This document shows, piece after piece, positions 1 through 8,656 of a DNA stretch of 64,000 bases. Under the pieces are notes generated by a model. That model did not search any database, was not told the origin of the DNA, and worked only from the letters and a program-made list of their open reading frames with translations. A program made the translations under genes and the position numbers. Positions within the stretch are counted from its first letter, which is position 1, and each line of letters starts with the position of its first letter. The stretch is from contig NZ_JAUFPN010000178.1 in the NCBI RefSeq assembly GCF_030409335.1, forward strand, positions 1 through 64,000. Direction: 5' to 3'. Source of the stretch: Paeniroseomonas aquatica (GTDB lineage Bacteria > Pseudomonadota > Alphaproteobacteria > Acetobacterales > Acetobacteraceae).

Positions 1-851
1 GGGCGCGCCGGTGCCGCCGGGGGGGCCGCCAGGCCGGCCATGGCCGGCGCCGGGGCGGGGACGAGCGGCGGCCCGGCGGATGGCGCCTCTGCGGGCGGGA
101 CCGGCCCCGCCGGCAGCGGCGGCGGCCCCTGCTCCGGCAGCAGCAGCGCCAGGCCGAGGCAGGCGGCGCCGAACAGCAGGAAGGCCAGGCCGCCGGCCAG
201 CAGCAGCTGGTGCCGCTGGCGCCGCCGCCGGGCCCGGATGCCGACCCGGGCCGGCAAGGCGGGGGAGACCTCGGTCTCCAGCGCCTGGCGGGCCATCGCG
301 ACCCAGGCATCGCCGCCGGGCAGCGCCAGCGGTGGGCCGGCGGCGAAGGCCCGCTCGACCGCGCTGTCGGCCCCGGGCAGGCGCAGGACCGGCAGGGTGC
401 CGGGGTAGATGGCGGGGAACCGGGCCCGCTCCAGCCGTTGCCGGACCAGGGCGGCCGCCTCGACCGGGCCGCCGCAGACGGCGATGCCGAAGCGGGGATG
501 CAGCAGCACCAGCGGCAGGACATGTCCGGCCACGCGGCAGTCCCGCACCTCGAGCCAATGCCCCTGCGGCGCCGCGGCCGAGGGGGCCAGCGGATCGGCC
601 TCCGGCGGGGCAGCCTCCGAGGCCGTGCGGGCGGGCCCGGCGCCGAGTCCGGCCGCCATCCGCGCCTGGGCGAAGGCGGCCCGGCCGGACCGCCGCTGCG
701 CCGGCTGGCCGCGCCGCAGCTCGGCCCCGGCGAACTCGCCGGGCGCGGCCTGGGCGCCGGTCACCCGGGCCGGCGTCATCCGGGCCTGGGAATCCCAGCC
801 CTGGACGGGCGGGGAGGAGGTCAGCTCGGGGGATGGGACTTCGGTTGCCAT
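1..851 (-). CDS. Hypothetical single-pass membrane protein, cut off by the window edge
   Basis: An open frame runs from an ATG at 851 to base 1 without a stop, so the C-terminus is missing. About 283 residues are visible. The first 90 are rich in Pro, Ala, Gly and Arg and look disordered. A more ordered stretch follows, reading HWLEVRDCRVAGHVLPLVLL near residues 105-125. A basic cluster (RARRRRQR) then precedes one hydrophobic segment (LLLAGGLAFLLFGAACLGLA) near residues 225-247, and after that a Pro/Ala-rich tail. Positive charges before the helix suggest the N-terminal part is cytoplasmic. I do not recognise a family. Codon use matches the neighbours. It lies upstream of nothing else visible here, and the next gene on this strand ends 136 bases away. 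Confidence 0.6.
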   Translation of the reverse strand, partial: MATEVPSPELTSSPPVQGWDSQARMTPARVTGAQAAPGEFAGAELRRGQPAQRRSGRAAFAQARMAAGLGAGPARTASEAAPPEADPLAPSAAAPQGHWLEVRDCRVAGHVLPLVLLHPRFGIAVCGGPVEAAALVRQRLERARFPAIYPGTLPVLRLPGADSAVERAFAAGPPLALPGGDAWVAMARQALETEVSPALPARVGIRARRRRQRHQLLLAGGLAFLLFGAACLGLALLLPEQGPPPLPAGPVPPAEAPSAGPPLVPAPAPAMAGLAAPPAAPAR

Positions 852-987
852 GCGCTCCTGCAGGAACGGCCGGGACCGAGGGGGCGGTCCGGCCGGCTTA
901 CGCCATGGCAAAGCGGCGAGGCGGCGGCGGGTCGCATTGCGGCCCACTCACACTGCCGAGAGTCGTGTTACCGCCGGTGACGGTGCC

Positions 988-1791
988 TCAGCCCGGCTTG
1001 GCGTCGGGCGGCCCGGCGCGGGGCCGGTCGAGAAAGGCGCGCATCATCCGCCGCGGCTCGTCGCCCGCCCAGGCGGCGGCGAAGGCGGGGATGCCGGCGG
1101 CGATGGCTTGGCTGGCCGGCAGCTCCTCCCAGCGGCGGATCAGCGCCTTCTGCAGCCGCAAGGCCTGCCGCCCGGCGGCGCCGAGATGGGCGAGCCACTC
1201 CGCCAGGGCCGCATCCAGCGCCCCGGCCGGGACCACCCGTTCGAGGAAGCCCCAGTCCAGCGCCTCGGCGGCGCCGATGGTCTCGCCCAGCAGCAGCAGC
1301 CGGCGGGTGCGGCCCCAGCCGATCAGCCCCGGCAGCAGCGCCGCCTCGACGACCGAGGGAATGCCGACGCGCACTTCGGGCATGCCGAACCGGGCGTGGT
1401 CGGCGGCGAGGCGCAGGTCGCAGGCCGCCGCCAGCTCCAGCCCGGCGCCGAGGGTCCAGCCGTTGATGCGGGCGATGACCGGCGCCGGGCAATCGCGCAC
1501 CGCCCGGCAGCAGCCGTGCACCTGGGTGATGAAGGCCTCGGCCGCGGCGGCGTCCTCGATCGCCGCCATGGCGCCGATATCGGCGCCGCCGACGAAGGCC
1601 TTGGGGCCGGCGCCGGTCAGCACCACGGCCTGCAGCGTGACGTCGGTGGCGAGGCTGCCCAGGGTGGTGACGAAATCCCGCATCAGCGCGGGGTTCAGGG
1701 TGTTCAGCTTGGCCTGGTGGTCGATGGTGACCCAGGCGACGCGGCCGGTCGCCGCCGACTCGCGGATCTCGGCCTGGATGGTGCCGGGCAT
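988..1791 (-). CDS. Enoyl-CoA hydratase/isomerase family protein
   Basis: A 267-aa crotonase-fold protein, the usual size for the family. Visible crotonase features are the N-terminal strand VAWVTIDHQAKLNTLNP, the oxyanion-hole region FVGGADIGAM near residue 65, the second oxyanion segment NGWTLGAGLELAAACDLRLA near 105-125 and the acid region FGMPEVRVGIPS near 132-143. Family knowledge predicts hydration or isomerisation of an acyl-CoA in the cytosol; the substrate cannot be read from sequence. Its ATG shares one base with the stop of the upstream FAD monooxygenase (TGATG), so the two are probably translated together and act in one degradative route. A longer frame extends upstream but crosses the monooxygenase gene, so this ATG is the sensible start. 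Confidence 0.9.
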   Translation of the reverse strand: MPGTIQAEIRESAATGRVAWVTIDHQAKLNTLNPALMRDFVTTLGSLATDVTLQAVVLTGAGPKAFVGGADIGAMAAIEDAAAAEAFITQVHGCCRAVRDCPAPVIARINGWTLGAGLELAAACDLRLAADHARFGMPEVRVGIPSVVEAALLPGLIGWGRTRRLLLLGETIGAAEALDWGFLERVVPAGALDAALAEWLAHLGAAGRQALRLQKALIRRWEELPASQAIAAGIPAFAAAWAGDEPRRMMRAFLDRPRAGPPDAKPG

Positions 1792-3029
1792 CAGCGCGGC
1801 ACCGTGAAGCCGGCGACCTGGGCATAACCCCGGGCGATGGCGGCGAGGTCGTCCATGGCGATCACATCCTCGATTCGGGTGAAGCCCCGGGGGGCGCGCT
1901 CGGCCACCACGTCGACCACCCGTTCCGGGCCGCCGCGGCGGTTGCTGGCGACCAGGGCGGCGGTCTTGGGCAGGCGCTCGGCCGCGTAGCCGGCCAGCGC
2001 CTCGGGCACCGGCCGGGAGGCCAGCAGGTCGGCCAGGCAGCGGGCATCGAGCACCGCCTGCGAGGCGCCGTTGGAGCCGACCGGGTACATCGGATGCGCC
2101 GCATCGCCGAGCAGCGTCACCCGCCCCTCGGTCCACCAGGGCAGCGGGTCGCGGTCGCACATCGGATATTCCAGCCGGGCCGGGGAGGCGCGGATCAGCG
2201 CCTCGACATCGAGGAAGGGCAGCTTCAGGCGGCGGGCCAGCGGCAGCACGTCGCGCAGCCGGCCGCGGCGGGACCAGTCCTCGCGCCGCGGCGGCGGCCC
2301 CTCGCCGCTGCCGGTGCGGGCGTAGATCACCCAGTTGGTCAGCCGGCGGTCCGGCGCGCTGCCGGGGGCGATGGGGTAGAAGACCAGCTTGGCCTCGCGG
2401 TCGCCGGCGATGAGCATGACGTCGCCGCCCTCGAAGGCCGGCCAGTCGACCGCGCCGCGCCACATCTGGATGCCCTGCCAGCGGATGCCGCCATCGGCCG
2501 GGTGCAGCAGGGCGCGCAGCGCCGAATGGATGCCGTCGGCGCCGATCAGGGCGCTGCCGCGGAGCTCGCGGGCGGTGCCGTCGGCCGCGGTGAAGGTGGC
2601 GGTGACGCCGGCCGCATCCTGGGCGAAGCCGGCCAGGCGATGGCCGCAGCGGATCGCCTCCGGGGGCAGCCGGGCCTGCACCGCCCGCCACAGCACCCCG
2701 TGCAGCCGGCCGCGGTGGATCGAGAACTGCGGCTGCGGATGCCCGGCCTGCAGCCCGCGCGGCTCGGCCCACAGGGTCTGGCCGAGGTGGTTGAGGTAGC
2801 GCAGCTCCCGGGTGCGGATGGCGACGGCATCCAGCGCCTCGAGCAGGCCGAGCGCGGCCAGTTCGGCGATGCCGTGCGGCAGGATGTTGATGCCGACGCC
2901 GAGCTCGCGGACCTCGGTCGCCGCCTCGAGGATGGTGCAGGGGATGCCGCGCTGCTGCAGCATCAGCGCCAGGGTCAGGCCGCCCACGCCGCCGCCCGCG
3001 ATCAGCACCATCCGCCCTGCCCTCCCCAT
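1791..3029 (-). CDS. FAD-dependent monooxygenase (aromatic hydroxylase type)
   Basis: A 412-aa class A flavoprotein monooxygenase. The dinucleotide-binding GGGVGGLTLALMLQQRGI motif lies at residues 12-29, followed by an acidic strand end near ILEAA. The second FAD motif, GRVTLLGDAAHPMYPVGSNG, falls near 295-315 with the GD and P residues expected for FAD ribose and pyrophosphate contact. This family hydroxylates aromatic or heteroaromatic rings using NAD(P)H and O2. Sequence does not reveal the substrate; PhzS-like and salicylate-hydroxylase-like relatives are both possible. It is the first gene of a two-gene unit with the enoyl-CoA hydratase (one-base overlap). An internal ATG six codons in (MVLIAGGG) would also give a complete Rossmann fold, so the exact start is uncertain by 18 bases. 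Confidence 0.88.
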   Translation of the reverse strand: MGRAGRMVLIAGGGVGGLTLALMLQQRGIPCTILEAATEVRELGVGINILPHGIAELAALGLLEALDAVAIRTRELRYLNHLGQTLWAEPRGLQAGHPQPQFSIHRGRLHGVLWRAVQARLPPEAIRCGHRLAGFAQDAAGVTATFTAADGTARELRGSALIGADGIHSALRALLHPADGGIRWQGIQMWRGAVDWPAFEGGDVMLIAGDREAKLVFYPIAPGSAPDRRLTNWVIYARTGSGEGPPPRREDWSRRGRLRDVLPLARRLKLPFLDVEALIRASPARLEYPMCDRDPLPWWTEGRVTLLGDAAHPMYPVGSNGASQAVLDARCLADLLASRPVPEALAGYAAERLPKTAALVASNRRGGPERVVDVVAERAPRGFTRIEDVIAMDDLAAIARGYAQVAGFTVPR

Positions 3030-3358
3030 TGGCCGGCGATGCTAGCCCGGCCGCGGGTCGGGCGGCAGGGGCCGGGGGAGGATTCGGCGCCGCCGGTGCC
3101 CCGAAGCGGCAGCGGCACACGCAGACGTCACCAGGCGTCGAGGCGCATTCGCTCGACCGGAATCTCGCCTCATGGTTGATTATTCATAGTCCCGACCTCA
3201 ACGCACCGGTCTGCCCGGACCATCCGGCACGACCGCCGCGCTGCGTACTTCGCCGGGCCGGTTTGCCTGCGCCGCGGCACTCCGCCGCGGCCGATGCCAC
3301 CACGAATGGCGGTCGCCCGGGGTCCGCGCCCCGGGTGACGCGACCCAAGGAAAAACGC
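3030..3358. other. Intergenic leader of the RTX gene with two hairpins
   Basis: This 329-base gap separates the divergent monooxygenase and RTX genes and holds no convincing gene. Two perfect inverted repeats sit close together near the RTX start: CCGCGGC/GCCGCGG at 3272-3278 and 3284-3290 with a 5-base loop, and CCCGGGG/CCCCGGG at 3316-3322 and 3329-3335 with a 6-base loop. The second ends 23 bases before the ATG and just before the AAGGA ribosome site. They could shape the messenger leader or slow readthrough. The stretch around 3170-3200 is the least GC-rich part and the likeliest place for promoters, but I cannot assign -35/-10 boxes with confidence. Confidence 0.4.
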
Positions 3359-5518
3359 ATGCCCATCCGGACCGTCGGCCCCACCTCCACCTATCCCTCC
3401 ATCGCCGCGGCCATGCAGGTCGCCGGCCCCGGCGACAGCATCGTGCTGGAGGCCGGCTACGGCGGCGAGACGGCGACGGTCACGCGGAGCGGCCTGACGA
3501 TCGACGGCGGCGCCACCTCGCTCGGCGTCGTGCTGCAGCTCGGCCTCGGCGTCGCGGCGGTCGGCCTCGCCGGCACGGCGCCGATCGCCATCCTCGATGC
3601 GCTCGATGCCAATGGCATCGTCGGCAATGCCGGCGACAACCTCATCACCGTCACGGGCGGCGCCGATGCCGTGGACGGCGGCGCCGGCACCGACCGGCTG
3701 GTGGTCGACTACCGCGCGGCGATCGGCGCGATCACCGGCGACTCCACCGCGAACTTCACCGAGGCCGGCGGCGGCGCGCGCTCCGTCACCGTCACCAGCG
3801 GCACCATCGAGCACTTCACCATCCTGACCGGCGCGGGCGCCGATACCATCACCACCGGCCCCGGCGACGACCGGATCGAGCTCGGCGCCGGGCCCAATAC
3901 CGCGACGGCCGGCAACGGCGATAACACCGTCATCGGCGGCGCCGATGCCGATACCATCACCACCGGCGACGGCAACGACCTCGTCGAGGCCGGCCGGGGC
4001 GCCAATACCGTCTCCGCCGGCCAGGGCGCCAATACCGTCCTCGGCGGCGCGGACGCCGATACCATCACCGCGCTCGACGGCGGCAACCGCATCGACGGCG
4101 GCGACGGCACCAATGTCCTCACCTCGGGCGATGGCGCCGACACCATCCTCTCGGGCACCGGCTCCGACGTGATCCATGCCGGCGGCGGCGCCGATCTCGT
4201 CACCCTGCGCGGCGGAGCCGACATGGTCGATGCCGGCGCCGGCGACGACCGGCTGGTCGTCGATTACGCGGCAATGGCCACCGCCGTCTCGGGCGGCGTC
4301 ACCAGTGGAACCCTGGGCTCGGGCTACACCGGCTACTTCGTCGACACGGTCGCCGCGACCGCCACCTTCCAGGCGATCGAGAATTTCACCGTCACCACCG
4401 GCAGCGGCCGCGACCTGATCGTCACCGGCGACGGCAGCGACGTGATCCAGGGCGGCGCCGGCGCCGACACGCTGGCGGGCGGCGGCGGCAACGACACAGT
4501 CGACGGCGGCCTCGGCGCGGACAACCTCTACGGCGGCGACGGCAACGACAGCCTGGTCGGCGGCGCCGACAACGGCACCGACATCCTCATCGCGGGCGCC
4601 GGCAACGATACGCTCGACGGCGCCGGCGGCCTCGGCGAGCAGGACTTCCTCGACGGCGGCGCCGGCAACGACACCTACCGGGTCGACAGCGCCGACGACC
4701 AGGTCTTCGAGGCGGCCGGCGGCGGCACCGACACGGTCATCGCCTCGGCCAGCGTCTATCTCTACCAGGACGTCGAGGCCCTGGTGCTGGCGGCCGGCAC
4801 CACCGGCTACTTCGGCGTCGGCAACGACCGCGACAACAGCATCACCGGCAACGCCGGGGCCAACCTGCTGCTGGGCGGCGGCGGCAACGACGCGATCGAC
4901 GGCGGCACCGGCGACGACAGTCTTTACGGCGAGGCGGGCAACGATACCCTCTCTGGCGGCGGCGGCGCCGATGCGCTGGTCGGCGGCACGGGCAACGACA
5001 CCTACTTCGTCGACGGCATGGAGGACCTGATCTTCGAGAGCGCCGGCGGCGGCAGCGAGGACTTCGTCAATGCCACGGTCGGCGCCGGGCCGGACAATGC
5101 CTACTACCTCTATGCCGAGATCGAAGGGCTGCGGCTGCTGGGCAGCGCCAATGCCCAGGGCGTCGGCAACGGGCTGGACAACTTCATCCAGGGCAACGCC
5201 GGCGACAACTGGCTCTTCGGCGGCGCCGGCAACGACACCATCCTGACCGGCGGCGGCTCGGACGTGCTGTTCGGCGAGGCCGGGGCGGATACCTTCACCT
5301 TCCGCACCGCGACCGGCGCCACCGCCATCCTCGACTTCACCCATGGCGAGGACATCGTGCGGCTCGACCGGATCGGCTTCACCAGCTTCGCCCAGGTGCA
5401 GGCGGCGATGCGGGAGGTCGACGGCAGCACCGCCATCGACCTCGCCCCGGACTACCTGCTGGTGCTGACCGGAGTGGCCAATGCCACCCTGACCGAGAGC
5501 GACTTCCTCTTCACCTGA
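3359..5518 (+). CDS. RTX-type calcium-binding repeat protein, probable type I secretion substrate
   Basis: A 719-aa acidic, Gly/Asp-rich protein. Nonapeptide repeats of the type GGxGxDxLx run from about residue 95 to 660 (for example GGAGADTLAGGGGNDTV). Such repeats bind calcium in a parallel beta roll and fold after export. The body is modular: an element with DRLVVDY followed by an IEHFT/IENFT strand occurs near residues 112-165 and again near 298-350, and an NDTYxVD...AGGG element occurs near 437 and 546. The C-terminus ends in ESDFLFT, an acidic/hydrophobic tail like type I secretion signals. The N-terminal 60 residues (IRTVGPTSTYPSIAAAMQVA) resemble the start of right-handed beta-helix proteins and carry no Sec signal. 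The ATG is preceded by AAGGA. No HlyB/HlyD/TolC genes are nearby. The specific role (adhesin, matrix, enzyme) is unknown. Confidence 0.88.
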   Translation: MPIRTVGPTSTYPSIAAAMQVAGPGDSIVLEAGYGGETATVTRSGLTIDGGATSLGVVLQLGLGVAAVGLAGTAPIAILDALDANGIVGNAGDNLITVTGGADAVDGGAGTDRLVVDYRAAIGAITGDSTANFTEAGGGARSVTVTSGTIEHFTILTGAGADTITTGPGDDRIELGAGPNTATAGNGDNTVIGGADADTITTGDGNDLVEAGRGANTVSAGQGANTVLGGADADTITALDGGNRIDGGDGTNVLTSGDGADTILSGTGSDVIHAGGGADLVTLRGGADMVDAGAGDDRLVVDYAAMATAVSGGVTSGTLGSGYTGYFVDTVAATATFQAIENFTVTTGSGRDLIVTGDGSDVIQGGAGADTLAGGGGNDTVDGGLGADNLYGGDGNDSLVGGADNGTDILIAGAGNDTLDGAGGLGEQDFLDGGAGNDTYRVDSADDQVFEAAGGGTDTVIASASVYLYQDVEALVLAAGTTGYFGVGNDRDNSITGNAGANLLLGGGGNDAIDGGTGDDSLYGEAGNDTLSGGGGADALVGGTGNDTYFVDGMEDLIFESAGGGSEDFVNATVGAGPDNAYYLYAEIEGLRLLGSANAQGVGNGLDNFIQGNAGDNWLFGGAGNDTILTGGGSDVLFGEAGADTFTFRTATGATAILDFTHGEDIVRLDRIGFTSFAQVQAAMREVDGSTAIDLAPDYLLVLTGVANATLTESDFLFT

Positions 5519-5547
5519 CGCCGCCGGCCGTCGGCCGCCAGCGATCG

Positions 5548-5568
5548 GGGGCGCCCTGGTGGCGCCCC
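5548..5568 (+). terminator. Hairpin between convergent RTX and PspA genes
   Basis: A perfect 8-bp stem, GGGGCGCC/GGCGCCCC, with a 5-base loop lies 30 bases after the RTX stop and is followed by TGTTTC. The following T tract is weak. It sits between two gene ends that face each other and could serve both directions. Confidence 0.5.
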
Positions 5569-5588
5569 TGTTTCGTGGCGGCCGGCGA

Positions 5589-6401
5589 TCAGCCCTGGCC
5601 CGGCCCGGCGAGCTGCCGCGGCAGGCCGGCGGGCAGGCGCTGCTGCAGCGCGGCCAGCCGGTCCCCGAGGTTGGTCGGCGGCAGCGCCTTGCCCGAGGCC
5701 GCGGCCATGGCGGCGGCGATGTTTGGGTCGTCCTGCTCCGGCTTGCTCGGGGCCAGCAGCTTCGCCTTGGCATTGGCCGCCTCGGCGACGGCCAGGTTGC
5801 GGGCGGCGTTGTCCTGCATCGCCTTCAGCGCGACCGAGAGCCCGCTGGTGGCGCTGCTGAGGCCGGCGGCCTGGCGGGCACCCTCGGCCCGGCGCTCGGC
5901 GACGTCGCGCTGCTGCTCGGCCCGGGTCATGTCGCGCTGGGCGCGGTTCAGCGCGTCGCGGGCGGATTTCAGCTTCTGCCCGGCCTGGGCGTAGGTGTCC
6001 TCGAGCATCTTTAAGAACTGGCCGGCATCCTCGGCGTCCTGGGCCTCGCGGTCCACCTCGGGCGCCATCTGCTCCAGCATGCCGACCAGGGTGCCGAGGC
6101 TGCGCTCGAGGTCGGCCTTGCGGGCCTGGTCGGCCTCGCCGGCCAGGCGCTGCTGCAGCTGCTCGGCCGCGGCCATGCGCTGGCGCGAGAGCTGGGTGAT
6201 GGTCTCGGCCTCGCGCCGCTCGCGGTCATAGGCCTGGCGGGCCTCGGCGACCTGGCGGCCGAGCTGGTCGAGGTGCTGCTCCATGGTGCGCAGCTCCGCC
6301 TCGGTGGCGGCCTTGGGGTCCCAGCGGACCAGCGCCTCGACGGCGCCCTGGACGGCTTGGTCGGTCTTCACGCCGACCAGGTTGCGGAAGAAGGAGATCA
6401 T
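5589..6401 (-). CDS. PspA/IM30-family coiled-coil membrane-associated protein (YjfJ-like)
   Basis: A 270-aa protein starting MISFFRNLVGVKTDQA. The short amphipathic start followed by a long alpha-helical coiled coil (Glu, Arg, Gln and Ala rich, about residues 40-225) is typical of PspA/IM30/Vipp1 proteins. These are ESCRT-III relatives that bind and stabilise stressed inner membranes. It ends with a flexible Ala/Pro-rich tail. It is the last of three same-strand genes (DUF2491, DUF350, PspA), matching the gene content of the E. coli yjfJ-yjfK-yjfL locus. That supports the YjfJ-like subgroup rather than the pspFABC system; no pspF, pspB or pspC is present. The gap to the DUF350 gene is 52 bases. 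Confidence 0.85.
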   Translation of the reverse strand: MISFFRNLVGVKTDQAVQGAVEALVRWDPKAATEAELRTMEQHLDQLGRQVAEARQAYDRERREAETITQLSRQRMAAAEQLQQRLAGEADQARKADLERSLGTLVGMLEQMAPEVDREAQDAEDAGQFLKMLEDTYAQAGQKLKSARDALNRAQRDMTRAEQQRDVAERRAEGARQAAGLSSATSGLSVALKAMQDNAARNLAVAEAANAKAKLLAPSKPEQDDPNIAAAMAAASGKALPPTNLGDRLAALQQRLPAGLPRQLAGPGQG

Positions 6402-6453
6402 GGCGGGTATCCTCGGATGGGTTGCAGGGCCAACACCGGCCCGGGCTTTCGGT

Positions 6454-6867
6454 TCAGCCGGCCATGGCGCCGGCGTTGATCAGCGCCACGGCGAGCTGGA
6501 TGCCGACGACGACGCAGGCGGCGGCGACGTTCCCCGCCTCGATCATGCCACGCAGGCCGCGGAACAGCAGCGTGGTCAGCAGGAAGGCCAGCAGCTGCAG
6601 CACCACCGCGACGATGCCCCAGACCAGGATGTCGAGGGTGACGAGGCTGCTGGCGAGCGTGGCCGCGAGCGGGATGGCGAGCGCCACGATGGCGCCCATC
6701 AGCACGATGCCGCCGGCGGCATTGCCGGCGCGGACCAGCCGCATCTCGTGGAACGGGGTCACCGCCATGTAGCAGGCGATGCCGGCCCCGAGCAGCGCCA
6801 GGGTGATCGCCATCTGCAGGACCAGGACGGGGAGGCCGAGCCGCAGGGTGTCCAGGATGCTGTCCAA
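6454..6867 (-). CDS. DUF350 family inner-membrane protein (YjfL-like), TTG start
   Basis: A 137-aa protein with about four hydrophobic segments: near residues 10-32 (LPVLVLQMAITLALLGAGIA), 50-72, 80-105 and 115-135. This is the topology of the DUF350/YjfL family, whose biochemical role is unknown but which travels with PspA-like proteins. No ATG exists between the stop of the upstream gene and this frame. The best start is TTG at 6867, with TGAGGA placed just upstream and only 11 bases after the end of the DUF2491 gene, so it is probably translated by coupling. The gene is predicted to be co-transcribed with the DUF2491 and PspA genes in a membrane-maintenance operon. Confidence 0.8.
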   Translation of the reverse strand: MDSILDTLRLGLPVLVLQMAITLALLGAGIACYMAVTPFHEMRLVRAGNAAGGIVLMGAIVALAIPLAATLASSLVTLDILVWGIVAVVLQLLAFLLTTLLFRGLRGMIEAGNVAAACVVVGIQLAVALINAGAMAG

Positions 6868-6878
6868 GGCGGGGATCC

Positions 6879-8528
6879 TCAGGTGAGGGAAAGGGAGGCG
6901 GGGTTGATGTCGATGCCGGCGCGGATCTCGACGCCGGCGCGATCGCCCGCCTCCAGCGCGGAGACGAGGATGTACTCGGCCTCGGGCGCCGGCGCGGCGG
7001 CGCCGGTCGGGGCGGCGTAGAGCATGGCCTGGAGGCGCAGCTCGCGGGTGCCCTCCAGGGTCTCGATGGTCTCCACCATGTCCCGCGGCGGCACCGGGTT
7101 GTCGCCGGGCGCCCAGGCCCGGGCATAGGTCTTGCCGTCCTTGGTCTGGAACTCGGGCCAGCCGATCATCCCCTGCTGCGGGTCGAGCCAGGCGGACCAT
7201 TCGGCGGCGTCGGCCGGCGTCACCTCGTCGATGACGGCAAAGTAGCGGCATTCGTCCATCTGGCCGGCGCCATCGAGGTGGATCTGGAAGTAGCCCTGGC
7301 CATTCGGCAGGTAGAGCCGGGTCAGCTCCTCCCCGCCCTCGCGGATGCGGCCGATGGCCTGGACGCTGACCTGCGGGGTCCCCTGGGTGAAGGACGGGGC
7401 CGGGACCTTCAGCGCGGCGCCGCCCAGCAGGAAGGGCGTCGGGTCGCAGGTCAGGGTCATGCCGAGGCGGAAGCGCGGCGCGGCGCTGAAATCAGCCCCG
7501 GGACGCGGGGTGGCGGGGCGCAGGTCGCGGCCTCCGGTGGCGGGCGTGGCGGCGGCACCGGCGCGCCTGCGGCGGAAGGCCAGCAGCGCGAAGGCGCCGC
7601 CGCCGCCGAGGATCAGCAGCCAGAGCAGCGAGGGGGAGCCGGCCTCGGGCGCGGCGGCGGTGCTCGGAGTGCGGGCGTCGTCGCGCGGGGCCATGGCGAC
7701 CTCGGGCGGGACATCGGGCGGCAGGTAGTTCGGGTCGCGCGGCTCGTCGCGTCGCGCCGCCAGGCGGCGGTCGAGCTCGTCAAGCTGGCGGCGGATCTCG
7801 GGATCGGCCTGCGCCTGCTGCTCCGCCTGGGCGCGCCAATCGCGGTAGCCGGGGTCGTCCTGGTGGTTGTGGAAGAAGTCGGTCGAGCCGGCGCGGCCGA
7901 GGTTGCTCAGCAGGTAGCCGAGGAAGACGCCGCTCCAGAGGCCGAAGCGGCCCTGGCCGAGCCCGCCCAGGCCGCCGGGCGAGAAGCCGCGGTCGCGGAA
8001 CCAGCCGCCGTTGCGGGTGGCGGGGGCGCCGGCATAGCCGCCGCCGTAGCCGCCCTGGGTGCCGCCGCGCCGCCACCAGCCGGGGTCCGCCTGGGTGCCG
8101 GGCTGCGATCTGGGCGGCTGCGAGGTGGGGGGCAGCGGCTGCGGGTGCGTCGCCTCCTGCTGCTGCCGACGCATCCGGTTCAGCGCCTCGGAGGAGCGTT
8201 CCTGCGAATAGCCGCGGTCCCAGCCCGAGCTGGTGCCCGGCGGCAGGATCGAGGGGCGCCGCGCGCCGGGGCTGGGCAGACCATAGCCGCCGCTGCCGCC
8301 GTAACCGCCGCGGGTCGAAGGCGTCCGCGGCGCCACGCGCGGTCCGCCGAAGGAAGGGGTGCGGGCATAGCCGCCCGAGCGCGGCCGGGAATACCCGCCG
8401 CTGGAGCGTGCCTGGGCCGCCGCCTCGGTGCCGCCGCCACCGGCCAGCAGCAGGCCGAGCGGGACGGCCAGCGGCGGTTGCAGCAGCAGCGGCAGGCTGA
8501 GGAGGCAAGCACGCAGGCGCGCCGACAT
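6879..8528 (-). CDS. DUF2491 (YjfK-like) domain protein with exported low-complexity N-terminus
   Basis: A 549-aa protein in three parts. Residues 1-40 form a signal-type segment (CLLSLPLLLQPPLAVPLGLL, then AAAQA). Residues 40-290 are Gly/Arg/Ser/Pro rich with Tyr-Gly repeats and one hydrophobic patch (FGLWSGVFLGYLLSNLG) near 200. A transmembrane helix (LLWLLILGGGGAFALLAF) near 298-316 is followed by RRRR, which places the C-terminal part in the cytoplasm. Residues 335-549 match my memory of DUF2491 proteins such as E. coli YjfK, including a Trp-rich middle (AAEWSAWLDPQQGMIGWPEF). YjfK alone is about 220 aa, so this looks like a fusion to an exported region. The ATG was chosen at the signal segment; a longer frame runs to 8741 but lacks a ribosome site. 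It lies 11 bases upstream of DUF350. Confidence 0.75.
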   Translation of the reverse strand: MSARLRACLLSLPLLLQPPLAVPLGLLLAGGGGTEAAAQARSSGGYSRPRSGGYARTPSFGGPRVAPRTPSTRGGYGGSGGYGLPSPGARRPSILPPGTSSGWDRGYSQERSSEALNRMRRQQQEATHPQPLPPTSQPPRSQPGTQADPGWWRRGGTQGGYGGGYAGAPATRNGGWFRDRGFSPGGLGGLGQGRFGLWSGVFLGYLLSNLGRAGSTDFFHNHQDDPGYRDWRAQAEQQAQADPEIRRQLDELDRRLAARRDEPRDPNYLPPDVPPEVAMAPRDDARTPSTAAAPEAGSPSLLWLLILGGGGAFALLAFRRRRAGAAATPATGGRDLRPATPRPGADFSAAPRFRLGMTLTCDPTPFLLGGAALKVPAPSFTQGTPQVSVQAIGRIREGGEELTRLYLPNGQGYFQIHLDGAGQMDECRYFAVIDEVTPADAAEWSAWLDPQQGMIGWPEFQTKDGKTYARAWAPGDNPVPPRDMVETIETLEGTRELRLQAMLYAAPTGAAAPAPEAEYILVSALEAGDRAGVEIRAGIDINPASLSLT

Positions 8529-8656
8529 GCGATATCCCGTGACGACGCCCGGGCCGGCAGTATGCCGGCCCGCGGTGATCGCTGGCTCAACGGCAGGCCG
8601 GCGGGATTGTTCCGCCGAAACCGGCAGCGGCGGGGAAGAACCCCCGCCGGCCGGGA

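Noticed and set aside
2094-3179. Long plus-strand open frame opposite the monooxygenase gene
   Set aside because: The frame is a by-product of GC-rich codon use. Its translation is low-complexity Arg/Gly/Ala and has no family signal, while the opposite strand has a complete flavoprotein.
3800-5300. Apparent tandem DNA repeats that could suggest a CRISPR or satellite array
   Set aside because: The period follows the protein nonapeptide repeat and is imperfect; there are no uniform repeats with unique spacers.
3170-5773. 867-codon minus-strand frame across the RTX gene
   Set aside because: It is a mirror of repeated GGC/GCC codons. The plus strand carries real RTX repeats, a ribosome site and a matching secretion tail.
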